DNA from: Clostridiaceae bacterium
GTDB lineage: Bacteria; Bacillota; Clostridia; Oscillospirales; Acutalibacteraceae
NCBI GenBank assembly: GCA_904501755.1
Contig: CAJGBV010000005.1
Span: 1 to 64,000 of the forward strand
Direction: 5' to 3'
DNA length: 64,000 nt
The notes under the pieces were generated by a model that was not told the origin of the DNA, searched no databases, and saw nothing but the letters and a program-made list of their open reading frames with translations. A program made the position numbers and the translations under genes. Shown piece after piece: positions 33,346-42,757 of the stretch. The first letter of the stretch is position 1; each line of letters starts with the position of its first letter.

Positions 33346-35496
33346 ATGAAAAAGAATAATGTTCGTTTTATATCTGTTCTCTTAGCCCTCATAATCCTTA
33401 TAGGTGTTATTCCTGCGTCGGCTATTGGTATATATAAGGAAACCTCTGATATTCCTTATGATACTCTGACTTATTGGGATCACTCTAATGTAAATGCTAA
33501 TGATGCTGTTAGAGCTGTGGGTATGTATGATTATTATAAAACACTGTACAATGAAGATATGGTGGGCGTAGATATTCTGTCTTACAGTGACGTTTCAATC
33601 GATGAGAATGATAACATTTACATTCTTGATGGTGATTCCTCTAAAATTCACGTACTTGATTCAAACTATAATTTTGTAAGAACAATCGGTGAGATTGTTG
33701 ATACCGCCAGTGGTGAAGTTTATAATTACAAAGGTGCTCAAGGTATTGTAGTTTCAGCTGAAAATGTTTTGTATATATGTGATACAGAGCATGGAAGAGT
33801 AATATTGCTTGATGTTGAGGGTAATTTTAAATCACTTTTATATCTTCCTGAATCTACACTGATTCCTACTGATTTTGAATACCGTCCTCAAAAAATAGCT
33901 GTCGACTCAAGTAATTACATCTATGTACTTAGCGAAGGCTCTTATTATGGTGCTATACTTTATTCACCTAATGGTGAGTTCCTTGGTTTCTACGGTGCAA
34001 ATACTGTAAAGGCAACTGTGCTTGATATCATTACATCTCTGTGGGAAAAAATCACCACTACTGATGCTAAAAGAGAAGTGTCAGCTAAAGAGCTTCCTTT
34101 CCAGTTTACCGACCTTTATGTTGATAAGCAGGACTTCATTTATACAGCTACAGGCAGAACGGCTAAGACTATAGAAAAAGGTCAGATTAAGCGTCTTAGT
34201 CCGGGTGGCCTTAACATCCTTGAATCTGACAGTGTTACCTTTGGTTTACATGAGCCCATTCATCTGCGTAGCGATCCACGTTATCCCGATATTGCAGGTT
34301 TGGCTATAAGTGATGATAACTATATTTATGCTTATGATGTAAGCACCGGTTACATTTCAATATTTGATGATGACTGCCGTATGCTTAACACATTCGGCGG
34401 TGGTGCAGCAAGCTATATTTCTAACGCTGCGGGTATACAGGATGGTACTTTCCAGGCAATTTCTTCTCTTGATTTGAATTCAAATAAGGATATTGTTGTT
34501 CTTGATAAAACCAAGAAATGTATCACTATTTTTAAGATTAACGATTACGGTAAGCTTCTGATGAAGGCTAACACCCTCACAAGAAATGGTGACTATGATA
34601 CCGCTTTTCCGTATTGGGAAGAAATTCTGACAATCGACCGTTGCAGCCAGATTGCATATTCGGGTATTGCAAAAACCTATTATGCAGCAGGTGATTATGC
34701 AAACGCAATGAAGTTTGCTGAAATGGGATATGATTACGACACATACTCACTTTCATACGAGTTTGTTCGTCGTTCCTTTATTGAAAAAAATATTTATCTG
34801 TTTGCTGCAATAATTCTTGTGGTAGTTGTTGCACTTGTTCTCTTTGTTATGTATGTAAGAAAGAAGAATATTGTACTGATAAAAAATCGTGAGCTTAAAC
34901 TTCTTTCAAGAGTAATGCTTCATCCTTCAGATGTTATTACTGAGATTAAAGAAAAGAAGCGCGGTTCTGTACTTATTGGTTTTATACTTATTGTTCTTTA
35001 TTATATAACCGCTACTATTAAAGAAACCAACAGTGGATTCCTTTTCAAGAATCCAACTAACACAAGCTTTAACTCACTTCTTGTTTTGCTTCAGACTTTT
35101 GGTATTGTTATTCTTTGGACAATATGTAACTGGGCTGTATGTACACTTCAGGAAGGTAAGGGTAAAATGCGTGAGATATTTATTGTTACCTCGTATTCCA
35201 TATTACCCTTGATTATATCGAACATTGTATACACGGTTGCTTCTAATGTTATTCTTGAAAGTGAAGCATCTTTCCTTACAATTTTCGTAACTGTTATGGA
35301 GTTGTTTACCGCATTTATTCTTATAACAGGTACACTTATTATTCACGATTACACATTTGGAAGATTTGTTGGAACCTCTGTAATGTCAATTCTTGGTATG
35401 CTTATAGTCGTGTTCCTCGGAATAGTAATTGTTATTCTGGTTCAGCAGGTTGCTATGTTCGTTGGTACTGTTTACCGTGAGTTTGTTTATCGATGA
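33346..35496 (+). CDS. Membrane-anchored beta-propeller/TPR protein with a YIP1-like membrane domain
   Basis: A 716-residue protein. ATG 33346 follows AAGGAGGAA. A signal-like helix (residues 8-25) is followed by NHL-type propeller repeats (residues about 80-400; VSIDENDNIYILDGDSSKIHVLD, KIAVDSSNYIYVLSEG, LAISDDNYIYAYD; quoted in short parts), two TPR-like helical pairs (RNGDYDTAFPYWEEIL, AAGDYANAMKFAEMGY), one membrane helix (about 480-502), and a C-terminal block of about five helices like the YIP1 family. The propeller should lie outside the cell. It has no enzyme motif. Placed between two permease pairs, it could scaffold or sense the transport system; this is inference. Confidence 0.8.
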   Translation: MKKNNVRFISVLLALIILIGVIPASAIGIYKETSDIPYDTLTYWDHSNVNANDAVRAVGMYDYYKTLYNEDMVGVDILSYSDVSIDENDNIYILDGDSSKIHVLDSNYNFVRTIGEIVDTASGEVYNYKGAQGIVVSAENVLYICDTEHGRVILLDVEGNFKSLLYLPESTLIPTDFEYRPQKIAVDSSNYIYVLSEGSYYGAILYSPNGEFLGFYGANTVKATVLDIITSLWEKITTTDAKREVSAKELPFQFTDLYVDKQDFIYTATGRTAKTIEKGQIKRLSPGGLNILESDSVTFGLHEPIHLRSDPRYPDIAGLAISDDNYIYAYDVSTGYISIFDDDCRMLNTFGGGAASYISNAAGIQDGTFQAISSLDLNSNKDIVVLDKTKKCITIFKINDYGKLLMKANTLTRNGDYDTAFPYWEEILTIDRCSQIAYSGIAKTYYAAGDYANAMKFAEMGYDYDTYSLSYEFVRRSFIEKNIYLFAAIILVVVVALVLFVMYVRKKNIVLIKNRELKLLSRVMLHPSDVITEIKEKKRGSVLIGFILIVLYYITATIKETNSGFLFKNPTNTSFNSLLVLLQTFGIVILWTICNWAVCTLQEGKGKMREIFIVTSYSILPLIISNIVYTVASNVILESEASFLTIFVTVMELFTAFILITGTLIIHDYTFGRFVGTSVMSILGMLIVVFLGIVIVILVQQVAMFVGTVYREFVYR

Positions 35497-35512
35497 AAGG
35501 AGGGAACTGATA

Positions 35513-37744
35513 ATGAAAAACATTTTGAAAAGAATTTCTTTAATAGTTTTATGTTTGCTGTTGGTTCTCTCTTGTACAGCCTGCGGAGATAGTAACAATC
35601 TTGTTTCTCCCAAGGTGTTTGATCCCGACCATGCAAATAGTCCTGCTAACTCATTTGTAGCTGCTGAAAACGATACCTATCAGCTTAAATGGGATAAAGA
35701 AAATAAGAGAATTTTGCTGTACAACAAGATTAACGGCAAAACATATTGCAACACACCTGAAGAGGTGATGGATCCTGCTTATACCGAAGGTGGTAATGTT
35801 GTTCATCCTAAGCTTAATACCTCTCTTATTGTGGAATATGTTCATACTGAGGATTATACCACAAAAACAGCGAGTGCTTATGTTGCTTCTCTTAACAAAT
35901 CAACCTATGAAATTGTAAAAATTGATAACGGTTTCAAAATAGTGTATCACTTTGATAACATTGGTATAACTGTACCTGTTTCTTATACGCTTCTTAAAGA
36001 TGGTATAAAAATGTCAGTTAATCCTATGGAAATCTGTGAAACACCTGAAGAATATGTTTACCGTCTTACTTTTGCTCCTTTCTTTGTTTCTACACCTATA
36101 GTTGCTGACGATTCCTATCTGTTCTATCCTTCAGGCTCAGGTGCTATCATCGATGCTAATAACAGTGATGAAATCAGTACATATATTTCTGAAGACGTAT
36201 ATAGCGAAGATGGAATTGTTAATAGATACTCCAATGTAATTGCATCAAATACAGAATATATTCGTATGCCGATATTTGGTGCTAAAAACGGAAACAGCGG
36301 TATGCTGGGAATTATTTCTGAAGGTGCAGAAAACGCTATGATGGAGGGTGATATAGGCAACTTCAACATAGGGTATTCTGCTATTTATCCTACCTTCTAT
36401 GTTCGTGGTGCTAACCAGGCAAGTAAGGTACTTAACGGTCTTCAGTATTCTAATCACTATGCCGATACAATTATGTCTGTTTGCTATTATCCACTTGAGG
36501 GTGAAGATGCTGACTATGTAGGTATGGCTAAGAGGTATCGCAAGTTTCTCCTTGAAGAGAAGGGAATGACCGATAAGGAAGATAAAGCGTCTACAAGTAT
36601 TTCTTTTGTTGGTGGAACTTCTCTTGAAACTTCCTTCCTTGGAATGCCTACTACTGAGATTTTTGCTACCACCACTGTGAAAGAGGCTCAAAGCTTACTT
36701 ACCGATTTAAGCTCCAGCCTGAAACTACCGATAGTTGCCGATTTGTTCGGATTTGGAAGCTCAGGACTTGACGTGGGCAAGCCGGCGGGTAACCTTAAGA
36801 TTGCAAAATCTATCGGTAGCGATAAGGATGTGAAGAAATTAGCTGAAAAATGTAAGGAATTAGGTATTGATTTGTACTTTGATTACGACCTGTTACATTT
36901 CAATACTGATGGTCAAGGTCTTACAATTACACGTGGCGGTTCTGCTAAAGGTCCGGGACTTATTTACTCACGTTGGGGCAGCCATACATTAGGTAACTCT
37001 TATACCAGCCAAAAAATGTATCTTGTTGCACGTGATGAGCTTATTAATTTAGGCAACAAAACTATCAAAGATGCTAAGTCTATGGATGTGCCGGGTGTTT
37101 CATACAGAAAGATTACATCTAAAGCATACTCTGATTACGCGGAAAACAGAACGATTGCTAAGGCTAATATGGCGGCTGATGTAACAACTATTCTTAATAC
37201 TGCTACAAAAGAAGGACTTAAGGTTCTTGCTAATCAGGCTAACGATTATGCGGCTGTTGCTTCGGATGCTATAATTGATGCTCCTATTTCGTCTTCACAG
37301 TCATATATCTTTGATTATGATGTTCCTGTTTATCAGATAGTATTTAAGGGCTATGTTTCAATGTACGGTGCTGCTATTAATATGGCTACACAGCGTGATT
37401 TAACCCTTCTTCGTGCTATAGAGGGCGGTTCAGGTATTAAATATACCCTTACAAATAACTTTAGTAACAAGCTACTTAACTCTGAGTATCAGATATTCAA
37501 TACATTGCTTTATACTGATAACAAGGAAGAAATTATTAACAATGTAAATGCTAATGCTGATTATTATAATGCTATAGCAGAAGCTCATATTGATGATCAT
37601 ATCTGCATCACAAATGAGGTTCGTAAAATTGTTTATGATAACGGTGTGGCTGTTTACGTTAACTACGGCGAAACCGATTATATGACCGATATGGGAATAG
37701 TTCCTGCAGGTTCTTACATTTACGGAAAGGAGGTTAATCAGTAA
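35513..37744 (+). CDS. DUF5696 lipoprotein
   Basis: A 743-residue exported protein with a signal ending LVLSCTACGDS, so a lipid cysteine at residue 19 or 22. The mature part begins with beta-rich segments (about 45-300; LKWDKENKRILLYNKINGK) and continues in an alpha/beta half with GIDLYFDYDLLHF and ANQANDYAAVASDAIIDAP, matching DUF5696 proteins, which occur beside sugar ABC transporters in Bacillota and resemble glycosidase barrels. Catalytic residues cannot be assigned. ATG 35513 follows AAAGGAGGG; the in-frame upstream extension overlaps the previous gene and is not used. Stop and next start share a base (TAATG). Confidence 0.82.
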   Translation: MKNILKRISLIVLCLLLVLSCTACGDSNNLVSPKVFDPDHANSPANSFVAAENDTYQLKWDKENKRILLYNKINGKTYCNTPEEVMDPAYTEGGNVVHPKLNTSLIVEYVHTEDYTTKTASAYVASLNKSTYEIVKIDNGFKIVYHFDNIGITVPVSYTLLKDGIKMSVNPMEICETPEEYVYRLTFAPFFVSTPIVADDSYLFYPSGSGAIIDANNSDEISTYISEDVYSEDGIVNRYSNVIASNTEYIRMPIFGAKNGNSGMLGIISEGAENAMMEGDIGNFNIGYSAIYPTFYVRGANQASKVLNGLQYSNHYADTIMSVCYYPLEGEDADYVGMAKRYRKFLLEEKGMTDKEDKASTSISFVGGTSLETSFLGMPTTEIFATTTVKEAQSLLTDLSSSLKLPIVADLFGFGSSGLDVGKPAGNLKIAKSIGSDKDVKKLAEKCKELGIDLYFDYDLLHFNTDGQGLTITRGGSAKGPGLIYSRWGSHTLGNSYTSQKMYLVARDELINLGNKTIKDAKSMDVPGVSYRKITSKAYSDYAENRTIAKANMAADVTTILNTATKEGLKVLANQANDYAAVASDAIIDAPISSSQSYIFDYDVPVYQIVFKGYVSMYGAAINMATQRDLTLLRAIEGGSGIKYTLTNNFSNKLLNSEYQIFNTLLYTDNKEEIINNVNANADYYNAIAEAHIDDHICITNEVRKIVYDNGVAVYVNYGETDYMTDMGIVPAGSYIYGKEVNQ

Positions 37745-38664
37745 TGTCTACTCAAGCTGTAAAAAAACCAAAGAAAAATATACATGCCAGAGGTATCGAA
37801 GCCTTAAAGGAAAGATATGGTTGGATTTGTGTAGCTCATTGGGTGTTTGGACTGGTTGTATTCTTTATACTTCCTATATTTCAATCCTTCTATTATACCT
37901 TCTGTAAGGTTACTCTTGTTACTGGTGATCTTCAGACTAAATGGATAGGATTTGATAATATCAAATATATTTTCACTGAGAATCCTGATTATGCTGATAA
38001 CCTTATAGCCGGTGTCGGAACCTTTGCATATTCTTTCCCGATTATTCTTGTGCTCAGTCTTATCCTTGCATTAATGCTTAATCAGAAGTTTAAGGGAAGA
38101 GTTTTATTCCGTGCAATATACTTCTTGCCTGTTATTATTGCAAGTGGTGTAATTCTCGGTACTATTATCGGTGATCAGAGTATTTCTTCTACTTCCGGTA
38201 CAGATGAAGCAGTTTCCGCAAATATGGTAAATGTTAAGGAACTTGTTGAGTGGACCGGACTTCCGGAAAAAATAGGACAGTACTTCCAAGATGCCATTAA
38301 TAAGATAATGAATCTTGTTTGGCAGTGTGGTGTTCAGATTATTCTCTTTATTGCAGGTATGCAGTCAATTCCTGACCTTTATTATGAGGTTTCTAAGGTT
38401 GAGGGTGCAACTGCTTGGGAAGAATTCTGGTATATTACTTTCCCATCACTTTCCCGTGTTATCGTGCTTGTAACTGTATTTACCATGGTTGAACTGATGA
38501 CCTCTCAAACTGATAAGGTTATTTCTCAGGCATATAACCTTATAAGCTCTCAGATGTTTGGTGAAAGCTCTGCAATGCTTTGGGTGTACTTTATTATAAT
38601 TGGTGCTATTCTTGGTGCTATCCTTGGTGCTTTCAATCAGTTCTGTGCTAAAAAGTGGGAATAA
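37744..38664 (+). CDS. Carbohydrate ABC permease, second pair, MalF-like
   Basis: A 306-residue membrane protein with about six membrane segments and the EAA loop YEVSKVEGATAWEEFWYITF (residues about 214-233), where the first residues depart from the usual EAAxxDGA, as in LplB/YtcP-type partners. It begins on the last base of the DUF5696 stop codon. It is distinct in sequence from the first MalF-like gene at 31.5 kb. Confidence 0.88.
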   Translation: MSTQAVKKPKKNIHARGIEALKERYGWICVAHWVFGLVVFFILPIFQSFYYTFCKVTLVTGDLQTKWIGFDNIKYIFTENPDYADNLIAGVGTFAYSFPIILVLSLILALMLNQKFKGRVLFRAIYFLPVIIASGVILGTIIGDQSISSTSGTDEAVSANMVNVKELVEWTGLPEKIGQYFQDAINKIMNLVWQCGVQIILFIAGMQSIPDLYYEVSKVEGATAWEEFWYITFPSLSRVIVLVTVFTMVELMTSQTDKVISQAYNLISSQMFGESSAMLWVYFIIIGAILGAILGAFNQFCAKKWE

Positions 38665-38678
38665 GGGGGTAAAGAATC

Positions 38679-39692
38679 ATGAAAAAATTATTCGATAAAC
38701 TAATTGGTTCCTTTACCAAAACCGATAATAATGGAAAAATTACTATTTCCGCTTATAAAACTAAGAGAACATTAAGCTCAGTTTTAGTATCATTATTCAG
38801 ATACGCTTTGCTTATATCTGTAAGCTATGTTGTGCTTTATCCTTTGTTCTATATGATCTCAAACTCGGTCAAGGATCTTATTGACTGGTATGACCCTAAT
38901 GTGTTTTGGATACCAAGACATTTCACAGGCTTATGGTATAAGTGGGCTTATGAATCATTGGAATTTTTAAGCGCATTGAAAAATACTATTTTGTTTGAAA
39001 TGGTAGCAGCTGCACTTGAAATCATTTCTTGTTCATTGGTTGCATACGGTCTTGCAAGATTTAAGTTTAAGGGTCAGAAGATACTTATGTTTATGCTGAT
39101 TCTTACCATTCTTGTGCCTGACCAGATGATTATTATTCCTAAAATGATGAACTTCTCAAGTCTCGACTTTTTTGGAATAATTGGATTAATTAATGATGTG
39201 ACCGGTGCAGGAATCAGAATTAACATACTTAATACTGGTTTTGTTTTCTATCTGCCATCTCTCTTTGCTATAGGTCTACGTTCCGGTATTATTACATACA
39301 TCTATATGCAGTTCTATAAAGGTCTTCCAAGAGAACTTGAAGAAGCTGCATGGATTGACGGTGCAGGTCTTTTCAAGACATATACTAAAATTGCGCTTCC
39401 TTCCTCGGGTGTTGTAATTACTACGGTATCTATTTTCTCAATTATTTGGCATTGGAATGATTATTATCTTGCTATAATGCTTATGAATAGTTATGAGTCT
39501 ATGCCATTAGCTGTTCGACTTTCCAATGTTAAGGACATTATGCAGACCTTGTATAATGTTTGGGGCGGATATAAAATGACAGCTACACAGTGTGCTTGCT
39601 GTATTCTGTTTATTGCGCCAATGCTTATTATGTATATTTTCCTTCAGAGAAAATTTGTTAAGAGCATTGACCGTGTAGGTATTACAGGATAA
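38679..39692 (+). CDS. Carbohydrate ABC permease, second pair, MalG-like
   Basis: A 337-residue membrane protein with a 40-residue basic N-terminus, six predicted segments and the EAA loop ELEEAAWIDGAGLFKTYTKI (residues about 211-230). It ends the operon before a strong terminator. The operon carries two permease pairs but no ATP-binding subunit, so a shared MsmX-type ATPase elsewhere must power both, as is common in Bacillota. Confidence 0.9.
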   Translation: MKKLFDKLIGSFTKTDNNGKITISAYKTKRTLSSVLVSLFRYALLISVSYVVLYPLFYMISNSVKDLIDWYDPNVFWIPRHFTGLWYKWAYESLEFLSALKNTILFEMVAAALEIISCSLVAYGLARFKFKGQKILMFMLILTILVPDQMIIIPKMMNFSSLDFFGIIGLINDVTGAGIRINILNTGFVFYLPSLFAIGLRSGIITYIYMQFYKGLPRELEEAAWIDGAGLFKTYTKIALPSSGVVITTVSIFSIIWHWNDYYLAIMLMNSYESMPLAVRLSNVKDIMQTLYNVWGGYKMTATQCACCILFIAPMLIMYIFLQRKFVKSIDRVGITG

Positions 39693-39707
39693 TTAGTATA
39701 TGAATAA

Positions 39708-39745
39708 AAAAGTGGTATTGCAAATGCAATACCACTTTTAATTTT
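39708..39745. terminator. Terminator between the ABC operon and phosphoglucomutase
   Basis: A 15-bp stem AAAAGTGGTATTGCA / TGCAATACCACTTTT, A-rich before and T-rich after, between convergent genes; usable in both directions. Confidence 0.88.
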
Positions 39746-39752
39746 GTTTGTG

Positions 39753-41456
39753 TTAAATAAGTGTTTTTGTAAATTCTTCTAACTCGTCAAGTTTTTTGCT
39801 ACAGAGTTCATCTGTTTGTGCAACAGCACTGAGATAGAATTTTATTTTAGGTTCTGTGCCTGATGGACGGGCGATAAGTGAGGAACCGTCAGCGCAGGCG
39901 AAGGAAAGAACATTTGATTTTGGAAGCTTAATTTCAGAAATCTTTCCTGAAATTACGTCAGTTTCCTCTGAACTGTTATAGTCACATATTTTGACTATCT
40001 TATCTCCAAGAATGCAACAGGGGGGAGTTTTGCGAAGATTGTCCATAATCTCAGAAATATGCTTCATACCCGATTCGCCTTCGAAGGTGTAATTTTTCTG
40101 TGAACAGTAGAAATAACCGTATTTTTTATAAATGTCATCAAGAATTTCTACAAGATTGGTACCTTGCTTTTTATAGTAGGCAACCATTTCACAAATAAGC
40201 ATTGAAGCAACAACTGCATCTTTATCTCTTACATAGCTTCCTGCAAGATAACCATAGCTTTCTTCAAATCCGAAGATATATCTGTTTTCCTCTGACTTGC
40301 TTTCAAGTACACCGATTTGTTCGCCGATAAACTTAAAACCGGTAAGAACGTCCAAAAGCTCAACATTATTATCCATTGCAATTTTTTTGCATAATTCAGT
40401 TGTAACAATGGTTTTTATAGCTATTGGATTTTCGGGCATTGTGTCTGTGGCTTTTCTTCTCTCAATGATGTAGTTAAGAAGAAGTGCACCAACGTCATTA
40501 CCTGAGAACAGCTTAAATTCGCCATTATGACGAACTGCAATGCCAACACGGTCGCAGTCAGGGTCGGTTGCAAGAAGCAAATCAGGATTAATATTTTCTG
40601 CAAGCTTTAATGCTAATTCAAAGGGCTGTTTGATTTCGGGATTGGGATAGGGAGCTGTCGGGAAGTTGCCGTCAGGTTTTTCCTGCTCGGGAACGATAGT
40701 AACATTATTAATTCCGATACGCTTAAGAATTGCTCTGACAGGTTTGTTACCACTACCGTGAATAGGGGTATAAATAACGTTTAATCCTGATAAATCAATA
40801 TCTTTTGCCACAGAGCATTTCTGAACTTCATCAAGATAGCTCTCAATTACCTCATCGCCGATGTACTGAATTTTACCTTCCTTAACGGCGGTATCGAAAT
40901 CAGTAGATTTGACACCCTCGAAAATATCAACCTTGTTCATAATCGAAAGTACATAGTTGCTGGCTTCAAGATTTAACTGACAACCATCGCTACCGTATGC
41001 TTTGTAGCCGTTATATTTAGCAGGGTTATGACTTGCTGTGATAACAACACCTGCATCGCAACCGAAGTAACGAACGGCATATGAAAGCATAGGTGTGGGC
41101 ATCAGTTCCTTGTAAATATAAACTTTAATTCCGTTAGCTGCAAAAATTGATGCGGCTGTATAAGCGAATACATCTGATTTGATTCGGCTGTCATAAGCGA
41201 TTGCAACACTGCCGTTTTTGTTTACAGAGTTTACATATTCGCTAAGTCCCTGTGTGGCTTTAGAAACGGTATACACGTTCATTCTGTTTGTGCCTGCACC
41301 GATTTCGCCACGAAGTCCACCTGTGCCAAATTCCAAATCTTTATAAAATCTGTCCGAGATAGCTTCGCTGTCGTTTTGGATGGATAAAAGCTCAGCTTTA
41401 ATATCAGGATCCTTGGTAGCTTTCTCAAGCCAGAGATTGTATTTTTCTTTTATCAT
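39753..41456 (-). CDS. Phosphoglucomutase / phosphomannomutase (alpha-D-phosphohexomutase)
   Basis: A 567-residue phosphohexomutase: phosphoserine loop VVITASHNPAKYNGYK, metal loop ATDPDCDRVGIAV, sugar loop GFEESYGYL and C-terminal phosphate site RPSGTEPK. The long form with FGTGGLRG near residue 40 resembles Bacillus PgcA. It interconverts glucose-1-P and glucose-6-P for glycogen, envelope and catabolic sugars. ATG 41456 follows AAAGGAG; an upstream in-frame extension lacks a ribosome site. It has its own promoter and a palindrome in its leader. A different family member lies at 60.2 kb. Confidence 0.94.
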   Translation of the reverse strand: MIKEKYNLWLEKATKDPDIKAELLSIQNDSEAISDRFYKDLEFGTGGLRGEIGAGTNRMNVYTVSKATQGLSEYVNSVNKNGSVAIAYDSRIKSDVFAYTAASIFAANGIKVYIYKELMPTPMLSYAVRYFGCDAGVVITASHNPAKYNGYKAYGSDGCQLNLEASNYVLSIMNKVDIFEGVKSTDFDTAVKEGKIQYIGDEVIESYLDEVQKCSVAKDIDLSGLNVIYTPIHGSGNKPVRAILKRIGINNVTIVPEQEKPDGNFPTAPYPNPEIKQPFELALKLAENINPDLLLATDPDCDRVGIAVRHNGEFKLFSGNDVGALLLNYIIERRKATDTMPENPIAIKTIVTTELCKKIAMDNNVELLDVLTGFKFIGEQIGVLESKSEENRYIFGFEESYGYLAGSYVRDKDAVVASMLICEMVAYYKKQGTNLVEILDDIYKKYGYFYCSQKNYTFEGESGMKHISEIMDNLRKTPPCCILGDKIVKICDYNSSEETDVISGKISEIKLPKSNVLSFACADGSSLIARPSGTEPKIKFYLSAVAQTDELCSKKLDELEEFTKTLI

Positions 41457-41503
41457 TGGTTTTCTCCTTTCGTGTGTATCTAATACACATATATACATAT
41501 ATA

Positions 41504-41532
41504 ATAATATAATTTTCAGTAAATTATGTCAA
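41504..41532 (-). promoter_or_regulatory. Promoter of the phosphoglucomutase gene
   Basis: On the minus strand, TTGACA (41532-41527), 17 bp, TATTAT (41509-41504). A palindrome GTGTAT-CTA-ATACAC lies at 41474-41488 in the leader. Confidence 0.8.
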
Positions 41533-41568
41533 TAGAAATAATTATAAAATACGACTATAATTATTATG

Positions 41569-41597
41569 TTGACAAAAATTAAATAGTGTGATAGAAT
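41569..41597 (+). promoter_or_regulatory. Promoter of the lysine-riboswitch leader
   Basis: TTGACA (41569-41574), 17 bp, TAGAAT (41592-41597); transcription would begin just before the aptamer. Confidence 0.88.
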
Positions 41598-41610
41598 ATC
41601 TGCAATAAAA

Positions 41611-41773
41611 GATAGAGGTGCGGTAGGTTATCAGTAGTCTTAAGTTTAATGCCCGACGGGGAAATACTTATGATGAAAGGAGCCGCCGCCGAAGATGACC
41701 TTTGGTAGAAGTGATTCTGGTAGTACAAAATAAGATTTGTACTACTGTCGCAGTTATTCTGCGGAGTGCTATC
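41611..41773 (+). promoter_or_regulatory. Lysine riboswitch (L box)
   Basis: The leader carries the L-box core: GATAGAGGTGCGG at the 5' side, AGTAGTCTTAAGT, GACGGGGAAA..ATGATGAAAGG, AGCCGCCGCCGAAG, and GAGTGCTATC at the 3' side, which pairs with the 5' end to close helix P1. Lysine binding should favour the terminator at 41818-41842 and switch off dapA-lysA, matching the pathway. Confidence 0.95.
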
Positions 41774-41817
41774 GAAACCGGAATAATACATCGCTTCTTT
41801 GATGCTTCTGATTTTGA

Positions 41818-41842
41818 TGGCCGATTTGTCGGCTATTTTTTA
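41818..41842 (+). terminator. Riboswitch-controlled terminator before dapA
   Basis: Stem TGGCCGA / TCGGCTA (one G-T pair), loop TTTG, then TTTTTTATT, 29 bases before the dapA start. It is the likely expression platform of the lysine riboswitch. Confidence 0.85.
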
Positions 41843-41870
41843 TTGCAACATTCAATTGGAGGAAATCATA

Positions 41871-42755
41871 ATGAAAAAAACAGTATTTACAGGAATTGCA
41901 ACTGCAATTATCACACCACTTAATAAAGATGGAATTGACTATGAGGCGTTCGGTAGGCTTATTGATTGGCAGATAGAGGAAGGAGTAAATGCTCTTGTTG
42001 TATGCGGAACAACAGGTGAAGGCTCAACTCTTACTGATGAAGAACACAGAGCTGCTATTGATTTTTCTGTTAAGAGAGTAAATGGAAGAATACCTGTTAT
42101 TGCAGGAACCGGCTCTAATGACACAGCTTATGCAATAGAGCTTACAAAACATGCCTGTGAGTGTGGAGTTGACGGTGTCCTTGTGGTTACTCCTTATTAC
42201 AATAAAGCTACTCAGAAGGGTCTTATTGAAATGTTTACAGCGATTGCTGATGTTTCTACCGCTCCTGTTATTCTTTACAATGTTCCGTCGAGAACCGGCT
42301 GTAACATTGAGCCAAAAACCGTTGCTGCTCTTGCTGAACATCCAAACATAGTTGCTATCAAAGAAGCTTCCGGCAACATTTCTCAGATCGCGGAAATTAT
42401 TCATCTTGTTGGTGATAAGATGGATGTGTATTCAGGAAATGATGACCAGATTGTTCCTATTCTTGCTCTTGGTGGAAAGGGCTGTATATCTGTACTTTCT
42501 AACCCATTGCCAAAGAAGAGTGTTGAGATATGTGATAAGTTTTTTGCAGGTGATGTTAAGGGTGCCGCAGAGCTTCAGCTTGAACTATTGCCTCTAATTA
42601 ATGCACTGTTTTGTGAGGTTAATCCTATTCCTGTAAAATCTGCTATGTCAGTTATGGGATATTGTGATGAATATCTTCGTTCACCTCTCACTGTTATGGA
42701 AACAGAGCATCGTAATAAGCTTATTGAAGAAATGAAGAAGCAAGGTTTGGTTTAA
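41871..42755 (+). CDS. dapA: 4-Hydroxy-tetrahydrodipicolinate synthase
   Basis: A 294-residue class I aldolase-fold enzyme with VCGTTGEGSTL (substrate loop), VVTPYYNK (catalytic Tyr), YNVPSRTGCN (Arg) and the Schiff-base lysine in AIKEASGN. It condenses pyruvate with aspartate semialdehyde, the first committed step to diaminopimelate and lysine. ATG 41871 follows TTGGAGGAAA; a longer in-frame opening overlaps the riboswitch terminator and is discarded. lysA follows two bases after its stop. Confidence 0.96.
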   Translation: MKKTVFTGIATAIITPLNKDGIDYEAFGRLIDWQIEEGVNALVVCGTTGEGSTLTDEEHRAAIDFSVKRVNGRIPVIAGTGSNDTAYAIELTKHACECGVDGVLVVTPYYNKATQKGLIEMFTAIADVSTAPVILYNVPSRTGCNIEPKTVAALAEHPNIVAIKEASGNISQIAEIIHLVGDKMDVYSGNDDQIVPILALGGKGCISVLSNPLPKKSVEICDKFFAGDVKGAAELQLELLPLINALFCEVNPIPVKSAMSVMGYCDEYLRSPLTVMETEHRNKLIEEMKKQGLV

Positions 42756-42757
42756 AT

